This document shows positions 28,032 to 37,022 of a stretch of DNA of 64,000 nt, one piece after another. Within the stretch, counting starts at the first letter, position 1; the number at the start of each line of letters is the position of its first letter. The notes under the pieces are model-generated. The model was not told the origin of the DNA. It did no database searches and worked only from the letters and a program-made list of their open reading frames with translations. The stretch is from the NCBI GenBank assembly GCA_019637435.1, contig JAHBVO010000002.1, positions 558,001-622,000 of the forward strand, read 5' to 3'. The DNA is from Candidatus Obscuribacterales bacterium. GTDB taxonomy: Bacteria > Cyanobacteriota > Vampirovibrionia > Obscuribacterales > Obscuribacteraceae. A program made the translations under genes and the position numbers.

Positions 28032-30686
28032 ATGCGAGTTCGAAGATTTACATTGGCAGCCCTGACGGTGATTGGCACAAGCTCATCTCTTTTGATGGCG
28101 CCATCGGCACAGGCTTCCGGTTTCATTGTCGTCGATCCGGCATTCCACGGGGCGATCGCTCCGATGCCCATATCGCCTCCCACCACCCCCATAACTCCTA
28201 TCCGCCCAGGTCATCCTCTGCCGCGCCCGGTGCCGCCGGTTTTGCACGGCAGCGTTTCAACCGGACTTTCACTCGACAAGCAAGAGATCTCTGTGGACAT
28301 TGACAATAATGTCGCTAAAACGTACATCAAACAGACATTTCGCAATGACACCGACCGCGATCTCGCCGGTACCTATCTCTTCCCTCTCCCTCAAGATGCT
28401 ACCTTCAGTTCTTTCTCATTGCATATTGATGGGAAACCGATCGAAGGAAAGATTCTGGCCGCAGCTGAAGCTCGGCAGCAGTACGAGCAGATTGTGCGCT
28501 CGATGGTCGACCCCGGCCTTCTCGAATATGCGGATTACAAAACAGTTCGCGCTCGCATCTTCCCAATCCCAAAGCGTGGAACGAAAACCGTCGAACTCGA
28601 ATACACGCAATTGCTCAAGACAAATGGAGGTATGCTCAAGTATCGCTTCCCTTTGAAATCGGCTCAGGCTCAGGCTGTGGACGAAACCAAGATTGACATA
28701 AAAGTGAAGAGCAAGGAGGAACTCCGATCCGTTTGGTCTCCGTCGCATACGATTAAAACCGATCGGAAAGACAGTCATAATGCGATTGTTTCATTCGACG
28801 ACAAGGCTACAGATAAGTTGGCCGATAAGGATTTTTCGGTCTATTACACAATCTCAGATAAAGATCTGTCTACCAGCATCCTGACTCACAAGAAGAGCGA
28901 TGAAGACGGCTATTTCTTGATGACACTAAATCCGCCGCTGACTGCGAAGGAGATTGTCGAAAAAGATGTGGTCTTGATCGCCGATACATCCGGGTCAATG
29001 AACGGCGAGAAAATGGATCAATGCAAGAAGGCACTGAAGTATGTAATCGAGTCGCTGCACCCAAAGGACCGCTTCTCGCTCGTCAGTTTCAGCACTGATT
29101 CCGAGGTCTTTAAGAGCCAGCTGGTCGAAGCAACGAAGGAGAATAAGAACAAAGCAAATGAGTTTATCGACGATCTGCGCGCGCGTGGTGGTACCAATAT
29201 TGGTGACGCGCTTTCCAGTGGACTGGAGATTCTCAACGATAGTTCTTCTCGACCCGCCTACTTGGTGCTAATGACTGATGGACAACCGACCGTCGGCACA
29301 ATTGAGATGAACGACCTTGTTAAGTCTGTGAAACCCAAACGTGACGTTCGCCTGTTCGATTTTGGCGTGGGCTACGATGTCAACACTCAATTGTTGAATA
29401 AACTCGCTGAGGAGCATCACGGTTCTGCGCAATACGTAGAACCCGATGAGGACCTGGAAATTTCGTTATCAAGTTTCTATCAAAAGATAAGCAGTCCCGT
29501 CCTTAGCGATGTGAAGCTGGTTTACGATGGAATTGAAGTAAAGGATGTCTATCCAAAGACTGTAAAAGATCTGTTTGCTGGAACCCCGGTGATGCTTCTT
29601 GGGCGTTATAAAACGGGCGCCGAGGCGACTGTGAAACTTACCGGCAGCGTCAACGGAGCTGCAAAAGCCTTCGATTTCCCTTTGACTTTTGAGAAGTCAG
29701 AAACTGGCGCATCCTACCTTCCGCGCATGTGGGCAATGAGAAGAATTGGCTACTTGACTGAGGTTGCGCAGGCTAACAACGACAATAAGGAGGTCGTTGA
29801 CGAGATTGTCGACCTTTCCAAACACTATGGAATTATCTCTGCCTATACTTCTTTTCTAGTGACCGATCCCAATGAGCCAACCGCCTTTCGTAATAATGTG
29901 AGGCCGGTGGATGGTCCGGATGTGAGCAGAGGGTTTATCCCGTTGCCGCCTCCGGGTGCTCCTGAGTCGGTCGCCTCGGGAGTTTCAAGTGCTCGCGGCG
30001 CGCGGTTTGATTTCATGCCCAACGCGTGGGGCGGCGACGAGTTTCGCGGTGGCGAAGGCTGGAGTTCATCCGGCGCGCCGCAAGCTATGTTCGCTTTCAG
30101 CTCTAAACAAAAAGCTGCTATTGGTGGCGGCGGCGGTGGCTCTCTCCACAGACCTGTCAGTGGGCGATTACACTCTCCAACCAAGCTGGATTCTGGAGTC
30201 TCTCGCTCACCAGAGAGCAAATCCGAGCTTGCAATGCTTCCACCTTCGAATTTCGCAGCTTCTGCGAGCGCTGATAGAATCTACGGTGATGAGGGGACCG
30301 ACCGCGACCGGCTGAAAGAATCAAAAGATGCATTCGCCAGATCTCTAGCCAGCGCCAAGCCTGCCGGTGAGAAGGCTGTGCTCGCTCAAAAGTCCCTGGC
30401 TTCATTAAAAGGCGCAGATGGAGTATCCGCTGCCGGCACCATTAATGGTGTCAAAGTCATTGGAGAAAAGACTTTCTATTTCCTCAATGGTTTTTGGGTC
30501 GATAGCAGTTTTGAAAAAGAGAAAGATCCAAAAATCGAAGAGATCGAATTTGGCAGCGAAAAATACTTTGACCTTGTAAAAAGCGATTCTGAGATAACAC
30601 CGTTTCTCGGCGCTGGGCAACAGGTTATCGTTGTTTTCAAAGGGCACTGCTACAAAATCGTAGAGCCGAAGCAAGCGCAAATCTAA
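28032..30686 (+). CDS. Secreted VIT and VWA domain protein (first of two paralogues)
   Basis: 884 residues. Signal peptide about 1-27 (LLMAPSAQAS), Pro-rich linker, VIT domain (about 80-210, with NDTDRDLAGTYLFPLPQDA and QYEQIVRSMVDPGLLEY), then a VWA domain with an intact MIDAS motif (LIADTSGSMNGEKM, distal TDGQP). A Gly/Ser-rich region and a short C-terminal domain follow. This is the layout of inter-alpha-trypsin-inhibitor heavy-chain-like bacterial proteins, which bind divalent metal and partner proteins outside the cell. I see no LPXTG or membrane anchor at the end. The ATG at 28032 has GTGAGG 7 bases upstream; a TTG two codons earlier is not needed. Confidence 0.9.
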   Translation: MRVRRFTLAALTVIGTSSSLLMAPSAQASGFIVVDPAFHGAIAPMPISPPTTPITPIRPGHPLPRPVPPVLHGSVSTGLSLDKQEISVDIDNNVAKTYIKQTFRNDTDRDLAGTYLFPLPQDATFSSFSLHIDGKPIEGKILAAAEARQQYEQIVRSMVDPGLLEYADYKTVRARIFPIPKRGTKTVELEYTQLLKTNGGMLKYRFPLKSAQAQAVDETKIDIKVKSKEELRSVWSPSHTIKTDRKDSHNAIVSFDDKATDKLADKDFSVYYTISDKDLSTSILTHKKSDEDGYFLMTLNPPLTAKEIVEKDVVLIADTSGSMNGEKMDQCKKALKYVIESLHPKDRFSLVSFSTDSEVFKSQLVEATKENKNKANEFIDDLRARGGTNIGDALSSGLEILNDSSSRPAYLVLMTDGQPTVGTIEMNDLVKSVKPKRDVRLFDFGVGYDVNTQLLNKLAEEHHGSAQYVEPDEDLEISLSSFYQKISSPVLSDVKLVYDGIEVKDVYPKTVKDLFAGTPVMLLGRYKTGAEATVKLTGSVNGAAKAFDFPLTFEKSETGASYLPRMWAMRRIGYLTEVAQANNDNKEVVDEIVDLSKHYGIISAYTSFLVTDPNEPTAFRNNVRPVDGPDVSRGFIPLPPPGAPESVASGVSSARGARFDFMPNAWGGDEFRGGEGWSSSGAPQAMFAFSSKQKAAIGGGGGGSLHRPVSGRLHSPTKLDSGVSRSPESKSELAMLPPSNFAASASADRIYGDEGTDRDRLKESKDAFARSLASAKPAGEKAVLAQKSLASLKGADGVSAAGTINGVKVIGEKTFYFLNGFWVDSSFEKEKDPKIEEIEFGSEKYFDLVKSDSEITPFLGAGQQVIVVFKGHCYKIVEPKQAQI

Positions 30687-30698
30687 TCTTATTAAACA

Positions 30699-31031
30699 TC
30701 AAATGTTCAATTTGTATTCGGCAATAGAGTCTTCAACCAGCTTCAGCGGTACATTTCCCACGACCTTCTCTATCCAATCCGGATTTATAGCTGTTGGTGT
30801 GACCGGGAGTATGATGTGAATTTCACTCAGACCACAGTTTGGGTGTATCGAAGGGTCTATCTGAAGGCTCCAGGCGTACTCCGGTTTAGGAACGATTATA
30901 AACGTGCTCGGTTTTCCTTCGCGAACTTTGAGAACTAAATGAAGGCTCGGTGGGCGAGACCTGTCGGCATTCGAGTTCCCTGAGTCTCGCAACTGGATGA
31001 CATCGCCGACCTGGAGTGACAATTCACTCAT
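30699..31031 (-). CDS. Small conserved-looking protein of unknown function
   Basis: 110 residues starting MSELSLQVGDVIQLRD. The VGDVIQLRD opening and beta-rich pattern (LHLVLKVREGKPSTFIIVPK) suggest a small beta-barrel fold, but I cannot assign a family. It is convergent with the first VIT/VWA gene, 12 bases from its stop, and sits between the two VIT/VWA paralogues together with a zinc-ribbon gene on the same strand. Confidence 0.65.
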   Translation of the reverse strand: MSELSLQVGDVIQLRDSGNSNADRSRPPSLHLVLKVREGKPSTFIIVPKPEYAWSLQIDPSIHPNCGLSEIHIILPVTPTAINPDWIEKVVGNVPLKLVEDSIAEYKLNI

Positions 31032-31095
31032 ACGATGACTTCTCCTGAAACTACCTTTTGATTTTAGTCCAGGACTTGTTTTTGTGACAATAGTT

Positions 31096-31404
31096 TTAAT
31101 GAGTCATGGTCGCCGGCGTTACGCGCGATGCTGTTTTATAACCGTTATGCGCGGCTTGAAGTTGGTGCTTCGGCGAGGAATGATAGCCGAATGCCATGAC
31201 GATAAGGAAGCCCAGTAAGAGCCCGCTGACGATGAAGTGCCGGGAGTAATCGGTGTTGCTGGCGCGGATCGACGCGGTGCGCTTTTTGAATTCGTCTGAG
31301 TGACGATCGGAGTGAAACGAAAGGTTCGTGCGGGAACAGCCCACGCATTCGTTGCTGAATCTCGACATGATGGCGCCGCAGTCATTGCACAGAATTGCTT
31401 TCAC
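31096..31404 (-). CDS. Zinc-ribbon protein with one membrane segment
   Basis: 102 residues. The N-terminus has two CxxC pairs (LCNDCGA and CVGCSRT, Cys6/9/20/23), a zinc-ribbon pattern. After a basic polar segment, one membrane helix follows (FIVSGLLLGFLIVMAFGY). The C-terminus is short and polar. GGAG lies upstream of the ATG at 31404. Function unknown; it may lie upstream of the 110-residue gene in the same unit (64-base gap). Confidence 0.7.
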   Translation of the reverse strand: MKAILCNDCGAIMSRFSNECVGCSRTNLSFHSDRHSDEFKKRTASIRASNTDYSRHFIVSGLLLGFLIVMAFGYHSSPKHQLQAAHNGYKTASRVTPATMTH

Positions 31405-31477
31405 TAGAACTCTCCTTACACAACGCCTCTCTTATACGACGAGGGATCTGGTAGTGCAAGCGGTGGCAGATTTATAG

Positions 31478-31487
31478 GCTGTACAGC
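31478..31487. promoter_or_regulatory. Short perfect palindrome upstream of second VIT/VWA gene
   Basis: GCTGTACAGC is a perfect 10-base palindrome, 16 bases before the shared GGGTTTTCCCTG motif. It may be part of the same control region or of the divergent zinc-ribbon gene promoter. The sequence is short enough to occur by chance. Confidence 0.3.
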
Positions 31488-31502
31488 TTGCAGCCCTAAA
31501 CC

Positions 31503-31514
31503 GGGTTTTCCCTG
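31503..31514. promoter_or_regulatory. GGGTTTTCCCTG motif shared by both VIT/VWA promoters
   Basis: This is an exact copy of the right arm found at 27887-27898, with flanks also similar (AACC upstream, AACCG or ACCG downstream). It lies 150 bases before the second VIT/VWA ATG; the first copy lies 133 bases before its gene. Shared position and sequence upstream of two paralogues suggest a common regulator or retained ancestral leader. Confidence 0.5.
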
Positions 31515-31664
31515 AACCGCGTTGGCGCTTGTTCCTGGCGAATTCCTTGCCTGGATTTCGTAGGCTAGTTATTGACCGAACAACTTGGTCACACGGCGAA
31601 TTGACGGGATGCTCGAAAGATAAATTGGTTATCGATCCTTGGCATCCACGACGAGGACATTTAC

Positions 31665-34133
31665 ATGAAACGTTTTGTGCTTTCAACCTTAATGACGATG
31701 GCGGCAAGTTGCTGTATTTCTCAACCTGCCAATGCGACCGGGTGGATCGTGATCGATCCGATTGCCGGTGGTGGACCTGTTGTAATGCCACCGGTAACGG
31801 TGACAACCCCTGGTGTCAGACCTGGTATCACTCCGATCAGACCCGGCTCTCGGACTCCCCGTCCTTCAACGATAACGCTGCAGGGACACGTGAGTGTCGG
31901 GTTGCACTTGCAGTCCGCCGCAGTAAAGGTCGAAATCAAGGATCAGATTGCGAAAACCTACATTACACAGACATTTTCAAACGACTCGGATCGCAATCTC
32001 GCGGGAACATACCTTTTTCCGCTTCCTGATGACACCACCTTTAGTTCCTTTTCGCTTCACATAGACGGGAAGCCTGTCGAAGGAAAAATTCTCGAAGCAT
32101 CTGTCGCTCGGCAAGAGTATGAATCGATTGTGCGACGAATGGTCGATCCCGGTTTGCTTGAGTACGCTGACAGTAAAACCGTTCGCGCTCGCATATTTCC
32201 AATTCCGGCGCATGGAACTAAGAAAGTAGAACTCGAATACACGCAAATTTTGAAGGCGGAGAACGGTTTATTGAAATACCGTTTTCCATTGAAGGCCGGT
32301 GTCGAGGACAGTCCGGCTGATGAAATTAAAGTGGACGTGAAGATTGCCAGTGCGCAGGGGCTGCGAACTATATGGTCGCCGACCCATACTCTGAAAACGA
32401 CTCGCGCCGACAATCTGAACGCTAAGATTTCCATGGCTGAGAAGGATACGCTTCCGGATAAAGACTTTCTCCTCTACTACAGTATTTCAAATAATGAACT
32501 GGCTGCTAACTTGATCACGCATAAAGCTGAAGACGAGGACGGCTACTTTCTAATGACGTTGTCGCCGCCGATGCAGTCAAAGGCGATTATTGGAAAGGAT
32601 GTGGTGTTGGTTGCTGACACATCCGGCTCTATGCAGGGAGCGAAGATGGAGGAGAACAAGCGTGCACTTAAATATGTCGTCAACGCGTTGCACCCGACAG
32701 ATCGTTTCGGTCTCGTTGAATTCAACACGGATGCAGAAACGTTCAAAAACAATCTGGTCCCTGCGACGCCTGAGAACAAAAAGGCGGCGTGCGAATTTAT
32801 CGATGATTTGAGCGCGCGTGGTGGCACCAATATCGGTGAGGCAATTTCGATAGGTAAGACGCTTCTTGCTGAAGAAAATTCCCGACCGGCATATATGATT
32901 TTTATGACTGACGGCGAACCTACTGTCGGTGAGCGCGACTCGGAGAAATTGATTTCGCTTGCGAACTCCAAGAAAGACATTCGTGTTTTTGACTTTGGAG
33001 TTGGATATGACGTAAACACTAAGCTACTAAACAAGCTTGCTGAATCTCATCATGGTACGTCCCAATACGTCGAACCAAACGAGAATATCGAACATGCGCT
33101 CGCGTCGTTCTACGACAAGATCAAGAGTCCGGTGCTCAGTGATGTGAAAATCGCCTACGAGGGCATAGAGGTGAAAAACACCTATCCGCGCGAGGTAAAG
33201 GACATTTTTGCCGGCTCACAAGTTTTACTTCTGGGACGCTATAAGAAGGGCGGCTCGGCAAAGATAAATTTGACCGGTACCGTCGGTGGTGCGGCGAAGA
33301 ACTACTCATTCCCGTTGACTTTCTCGCCGTCGCAAGCCGGAAATTCGCATCTTGTTAAACTCTGGGCAATGCGTAGAATCGGTTATTTGACTGAGGTTGC
33401 GCATTCGAATCAAGAGAATCGTGAGGTCATTGACGAGATCGTCGCCCTCTCGAAACAGCATGGAATTATTTCCGAATACACATCCTACCTTGTTACAGAT
33501 CCAAGTGAGAATGGTCGCCTGGCTATGCAGCCTGTTAGAGGCGGTTTCGTTGCACGTCCGGAGGCTTCTCGGTCAAGGATTGCATCGATTGCTCGTCCGA
33601 GTGCTTCACCTGCTTGGAGCCGTTCGATTAGATCGGCACGTGATGCTGAGTATGGATCTGCCGCAAGTGGTTTAGCCGCACCTCCTGCTCTGGCGGGAGC
33701 TTCGAACGGTACTGTTGGCATGAATGCAGCAATGCTCAAAAAGTCTAATAGAATGCAACTGCAAATGATTGCTGACGAATCACCAGCGGTTTATGACCGG
33801 CGCGATGCACCGGTGTCCGGAAAGCTGGCTGTAATCGCAGCAAAAGAAAGGAACAATTTGAAGAACAGCATGATCGCTGATAAAGGTTTCCTTTCCAAAG
33901 ATTCGAAAACGGTTGATGATAAGACCTTTTACTTCAGTGGAGGAACGTGGACGGACAGTAGCTGCAATAGTTCTTCCAAGCAGATTGTGATTGTTTTTGG
34001 TTCGAAAGAATATTTTGAGCTTTTAAAAAATCAACCAGGAATCGCTAAGTATTTGTCCGTTGGAAAGCAGGTGTTGCTGAGCTTCAGGGGCAACGTATAC
34101 AAAATCGTCCAGACCCGAACTGCAACGGGCTAG
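31665..34133 (+). CDS. Secreted VIT and VWA domain protein (second of two paralogues)
   Basis: 822 residues, paralogous over its length to the protein at 28.0-30.7 kb. It has a signal peptide (about 1-26, QPANA), Pro/Thr-rich linker, VIT domain (NDSDRNLAGTYLFPLPDD, VRRMVDPGLLEYAD) and a VWA domain with complete MIDAS (LVADTSGSMQGAKM, distal TDGEP). A Ser/Arg/Ala-rich linker and a C-terminal domain follow, ending QVLLSFRGNVYKIVQT; the first copy ends with the similar VIVVFKGHCYKIV. GAGGA lies 8 bases before the ATG. The linker differs most between copies, which suggests a conserved adhesion or complex-forming core. Confidence 0.9.
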   Translation: MKRFVLSTLMTMAASCCISQPANATGWIVIDPIAGGGPVVMPPVTVTTPGVRPGITPIRPGSRTPRPSTITLQGHVSVGLHLQSAAVKVEIKDQIAKTYITQTFSNDSDRNLAGTYLFPLPDDTTFSSFSLHIDGKPVEGKILEASVARQEYESIVRRMVDPGLLEYADSKTVRARIFPIPAHGTKKVELEYTQILKAENGLLKYRFPLKAGVEDSPADEIKVDVKIASAQGLRTIWSPTHTLKTTRADNLNAKISMAEKDTLPDKDFLLYYSISNNELAANLITHKAEDEDGYFLMTLSPPMQSKAIIGKDVVLVADTSGSMQGAKMEENKRALKYVVNALHPTDRFGLVEFNTDAETFKNNLVPATPENKKAACEFIDDLSARGGTNIGEAISIGKTLLAEENSRPAYMIFMTDGEPTVGERDSEKLISLANSKKDIRVFDFGVGYDVNTKLLNKLAESHHGTSQYVEPNENIEHALASFYDKIKSPVLSDVKIAYEGIEVKNTYPREVKDIFAGSQVLLLGRYKKGGSAKINLTGTVGGAAKNYSFPLTFSPSQAGNSHLVKLWAMRRIGYLTEVAHSNQENREVIDEIVALSKQHGIISEYTSYLVTDPSENGRLAMQPVRGGFVARPEASRSRIASIARPSASPAWSRSIRSARDAEYGSAASGLAAPPALAGASNGTVGMNAAMLKKSNRMQLQMIADESPAVYDRRDAPVSGKLAVIAAKERNNLKNSMIADKGFLSKDSKTVDDKTFYFSGGTWTDSSCNSSSKQIVIVFGSKEYFELLKNQPGIAKYLSVGKQVLLSFRGNVYKIVQTRTATG

Positions 34134-34328
34134 GATGAGCGTGGAGGCAATCTCAAGTCCGAAGGTTTAACGACGATCCTTCCTTCAACCTGTCCTCCAT
34201 GCCACTGGGAAAGCATCGAGCGCACCGCGCTCGGTGCTTTTCCCTTGAGGCGTCTTTCATGTGAAAAGTCCAATTCTTCTTCGCAACATGCCATTGCGCG
34301 CGTGCTATGAACCCGAGAGGAGTTGAGT

Positions 34329-34706
34329 ATGAGCGTCAAAAGAGCACTATTCGGATTGTTTTTCTTGCTAACGTTGGCTTCGCCGCCGGTGTTCGCAGGG
34401 GTGCTGCTCGTTCTCGTCGTTGCCGCATCGATTTGCAACTTAGACATCGCGCTTGAGAAGTGGGGGCGCGAAGTTCGGCAGGCTGGACCGCAGCCGATGA
34501 AGTTCAAAATGACTTCGAATCTTTGCGTCGTCGGCGCCGTTCTTGCAGTAACTTTTGCCGTAGTAGGAGCCCTGTGGAATAACGTTCCTGTGATATCGCC
34601 GTCCACGGTACACGGATTGGTTTCATGCTGTTCAATTTTGATGCATTTTGGTGCGATCTTTTTGTTTGTCGGCTCGATGTACACCTTCGTCAAACTGGTA
34701 GACTAG
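34329..34706 (+). CDS. Small membrane protein of unknown function
   Basis: 125 residues with an apparent N-terminal hydrophobic segment (ALFGLFFLLTLASPPVFAGV running into LLVLVVAASI) and two further membrane helices (NLCVVGAVLAVTFAVVGALW and SILMHFGAIFLFVGSMYTFV). The ribosome site GAGAGGAG lies 6 bases before the ATG at 34329, strong support for this frame. A long open frame on the other strand here is rejected. It ends 37 bases before the NDH-2 start, so cotranscription is likely. Confidence 0.8.
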   Translation: MSVKRALFGLFFLLTLASPPVFAGVLLVLVVAASICNLDIALEKWGREVRQAGPQPMKFKMTSNLCVVGAVLAVTFAVVGALWNNVPVISPSTVHGLVSCCSILMHFGAIFLFVGSMYTFVKLVD

Positions 34707-34743
34707 AAACTCTTCAGGCTATTTGTCGTCGACAGGAGATCTT

Positions 34744-36141
34744 TTGAACCCGCCTCCTCATGTAGTGATTATTGGTGCTGGTTTCGGCGGACTGGAAGCC
34801 GCGAAACGGATGCATGAAGCACCCGTCAAAATCACACTTATAGACAGGACAAATCATCATTTATTTCAGCCTCTTCTGTATCAGGTTGCGATGGCTTCGA
34901 TTTCGTCAACCGAAATCGCTTACCCAATAAGATCGATCTTTCAAAACCAGGAAAATATAACTGTCTTGATGGCCGATGTCACAGGCGTGAATCTCGAAAA
35001 GAGAATTGTGTCCATGGGTGATAGAGAGATTGAATACGATTATTTGATCGTTGCGACCGGATCGCAAAACAGCTATTTTGGACACGCCGAATGGACGAAG
35101 CATGCCCTCGGGTTGAAGACCTTGCAGGACGCGTTTATGATAAGGCGGCAGATTCTTTTGGCGTTTGAAACAGCTGAAAAACTTGCGCCGATTCAGCCAG
35201 TGGACGACTTGCTGACATTCGTGATTATCGGAGGCGGACCGACCGGAGTGGAACTGGCGGGTTCACTTGCGGAACTCTCGCGAAGAGCTTTGTCAAAAGA
35301 TTTTCGAAACATTCGACCATCTTCCGCAAAAATTATCATGATTGAAGGCGCGCCAAGGATTTTGCCGCCGTTCCCTGAGGAAGTGTCGAGATTGGCCGAG
35401 GAGAAATTGCGGTCCTTCGGCGTTGAAGTTCTAACCAACACGTTCGTAACTGACATTAACGAACACGGCGTTCAAATTGGTGACAGATTCATACCGGCAA
35501 TCACAAAACTATGGTGCGCTGGAGTGGCACCAAGTCCTCTTTCACGTGTACTCGGGGAACAAGGTGTGAGGCTGGACAAAGGTGGAAGAATCGTTTTGCA
35601 GAAAGATCTTTCTATCGAAGGTCATCCAAATGTTTTTGCCATCGGTGATATCGCAAGTTATATCCAAGATGGAAAACCGCTTCCTGGCCTCGCTCCCGTG
35701 GCTATGCAGCAAGGACAGTTTGTTGGTGAAACAATCGAAAATCAAATTACCGGAAAGGATTTGAAGGAATTTCGCTACATTGATCGAGGTACGCTCGCGA
35801 CAATTGGTCGTTCCTCTGCAGTAGGCAACATTGGAAAGACTGTATTTAGCGGACTCTTAGCCTGGCTCGCCTGGTTGTTCATTCACGTTATGAACCTGGT
35901 GGGCTTCCGTAATCGTATGGTCGTGATGCTCGATTGGATGTGGTCTTATGTCACATTCCAGCGCGGTGCGCGCTTAATTTCGGACCGAGGGCATCATGGC
36001 GCTATAGATGTTGAACTCTATCTCCAGGAAGCAATTTCCAAACACAAACAGGCGTTGGGTTCGTCGGATGGCAGCGGTTTAGAACTGGTGTCTGAAGAAC
36101 AAAGTGATGATGGAAAGGTTTCCGTTCCGTCCATCGAGTGA
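34744..36141 (+). CDS. ndh: Type II NADH dehydrogenase (NDH-2)
   Basis: 465 residues. FAD-binding GxGxxG is VVIIGAGFGGLEAAKRM at the N-terminus and the NADH-binding site is FVIIGGGPTGVELAGSLAEL. A later VFAIGDIASY motif contacts FAD. A C-terminal hydrophobic segment (LLAWLAWLFIHVMNLVGF) anchors it to the membrane, as in other NDH-2 enzymes. It passes electrons from NADH to quinone without pumping protons. I chose TTG 34744 because AGGAG lies 5 bases upstream and homology begins right after it; a TTG at 34723 is less likely. Confidence 0.93.
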   Translation: MNPPPHVVIIGAGFGGLEAAKRMHEAPVKITLIDRTNHHLFQPLLYQVAMASISSTEIAYPIRSIFQNQENITVLMADVTGVNLEKRIVSMGDREIEYDYLIVATGSQNSYFGHAEWTKHALGLKTLQDAFMIRRQILLAFETAEKLAPIQPVDDLLTFVIIGGGPTGVELAGSLAELSRRALSKDFRNIRPSSAKIIMIEGAPRILPPFPEEVSRLAEEKLRSFGVEVLTNTFVTDINEHGVQIGDRFIPAITKLWCAGVAPSPLSRVLGEQGVRLDKGGRIVLQKDLSIEGHPNVFAIGDIASYIQDGKPLPGLAPVAMQQGQFVGETIENQITGKDLKEFRYIDRGTLATIGRSSAVGNIGKTVFSGLLAWLAWLFIHVMNLVGFRNRMVVMLDWMWSYVTFQRGARLISDRGHHGAIDVELYLQEAISKHKQALGSSDGSGLELVSEEQSDDGKVSVPSIE

Positions 36142-36159
36142 TACCACATTTGATGCCAA

Positions 36160-36912
36160 CTATTGAGGCTTTGGAGTCGGCATTGTCGGGACCGCAATCG
36201 GTGTGTAGTCGGAAGTCAGGGGAGCATCTTTTTCGTCGCGAATGCCAAAGTCGTTTCGCTCGATCACCTTTTTAAGTTTTTTGGGATTTAGCTTGTCCAT
36301 CAAGTAGATTATTTCGATCTGAGCATATCTCGGCTCGTAAACGACCGGTCCACCATTCGGCGCTGGGCGAATTACTCGTGCATATTTGATTCCGTCTTGC
36401 TCTCGGACTTTCTTCTCCAGATGCATGAGGCATGAGACACAAAGTGACCCTTTTAGACGGGCACGCATGACTCTCAGGTTTTCCGGTTGACCTTTGAGCG
36501 CTGTCAGCTGGGCTTCAAGCGCGGTGTCCTTAAGCGGAGTAGTGCGTAACTCCGGTTCAAGGTCGCCGCCGGTAGCCGCATCGACGACTGCTTTATTTGC
36601 TGCCTCCTGGGCCGCTGCACTCGGCGAAACTGCTTGAGCAGTTTCAATCCGGTTAGATTTTACCGAGCCCTTACCATCGGCTACTTCTGCGGTGGGATTC
36701 TCAGCACGTTTATCCGACTCGCCCTCGACCCCGGCAGTCGCTCCGTTGTCCTGGGGGGCAGCGATGCTAAAACGCTCATCAGTGGAGGGTTGCATCCATT
36801 TTGGCGCCAGCGAAAAAGTATTGTTTGCCAGCAATAAAACTACCAGAAGATTTGTCAGCATTAAGATATGGACCGGTCCTTTATATAAGTTTGCGTATCC
36901 ATTGTCGCGCAA
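36160..36912 (-). CDS. Membrane-anchored protein with HMA-like CxxC domain
   Basis: 250 residues. One N-terminal membrane segment (HILMLTNLLVVLLLANNTF) is followed by a low-complexity acidic/Ala-rich linker. A C-terminal domain has VMRARLKGSLCVSCLMHLEKK with a CxxC pair and the following strand-helix pattern of heavy-metal-associated (HMA) domains. It could bind copper or another soft metal, or act as a thiol protein, outside the membrane. Its tail is Pro/Thr-rich. It converges with ndh (18 bases between stops) and is divergent from dxs. Confidence 0.7.
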   Translation of the reverse strand: MRDNGYANLYKGPVHILMLTNLLVVLLLANNTFSLAPKWMQPSTDERFSIAAPQDNGATAGVEGESDKRAENPTAEVADGKGSVKSNRIETAQAVSPSAAAQEAANKAVVDAATGGDLEPELRTTPLKDTALEAQLTALKGQPENLRVMRARLKGSLCVSCLMHLEKKVREQDGIKYARVIRPAPNGGPVVYEPRYAQIEIIYLMDKLNPKKLKKVIERNDFGIRDEKDAPLTSDYTPIAVPTMPTPKPQ

Positions 36913-37022
36913 ATGATGCCGTTTTAGATGAAAGATGAACCCTCAAGTGTGGTTACAAGTGAATTTATTAAGATCTCCAGAGGCGATCAGCGTTATGATG
37001 GTCTCTGTTAAGTTCTGATCTA

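Noticed and set aside
34130..34693. 187-codon reverse frame opposite the small membrane protein
   Set aside because: The plus-strand frame has a strong ribosome site and clear membrane helices; the reverse frame looks like a shadow.
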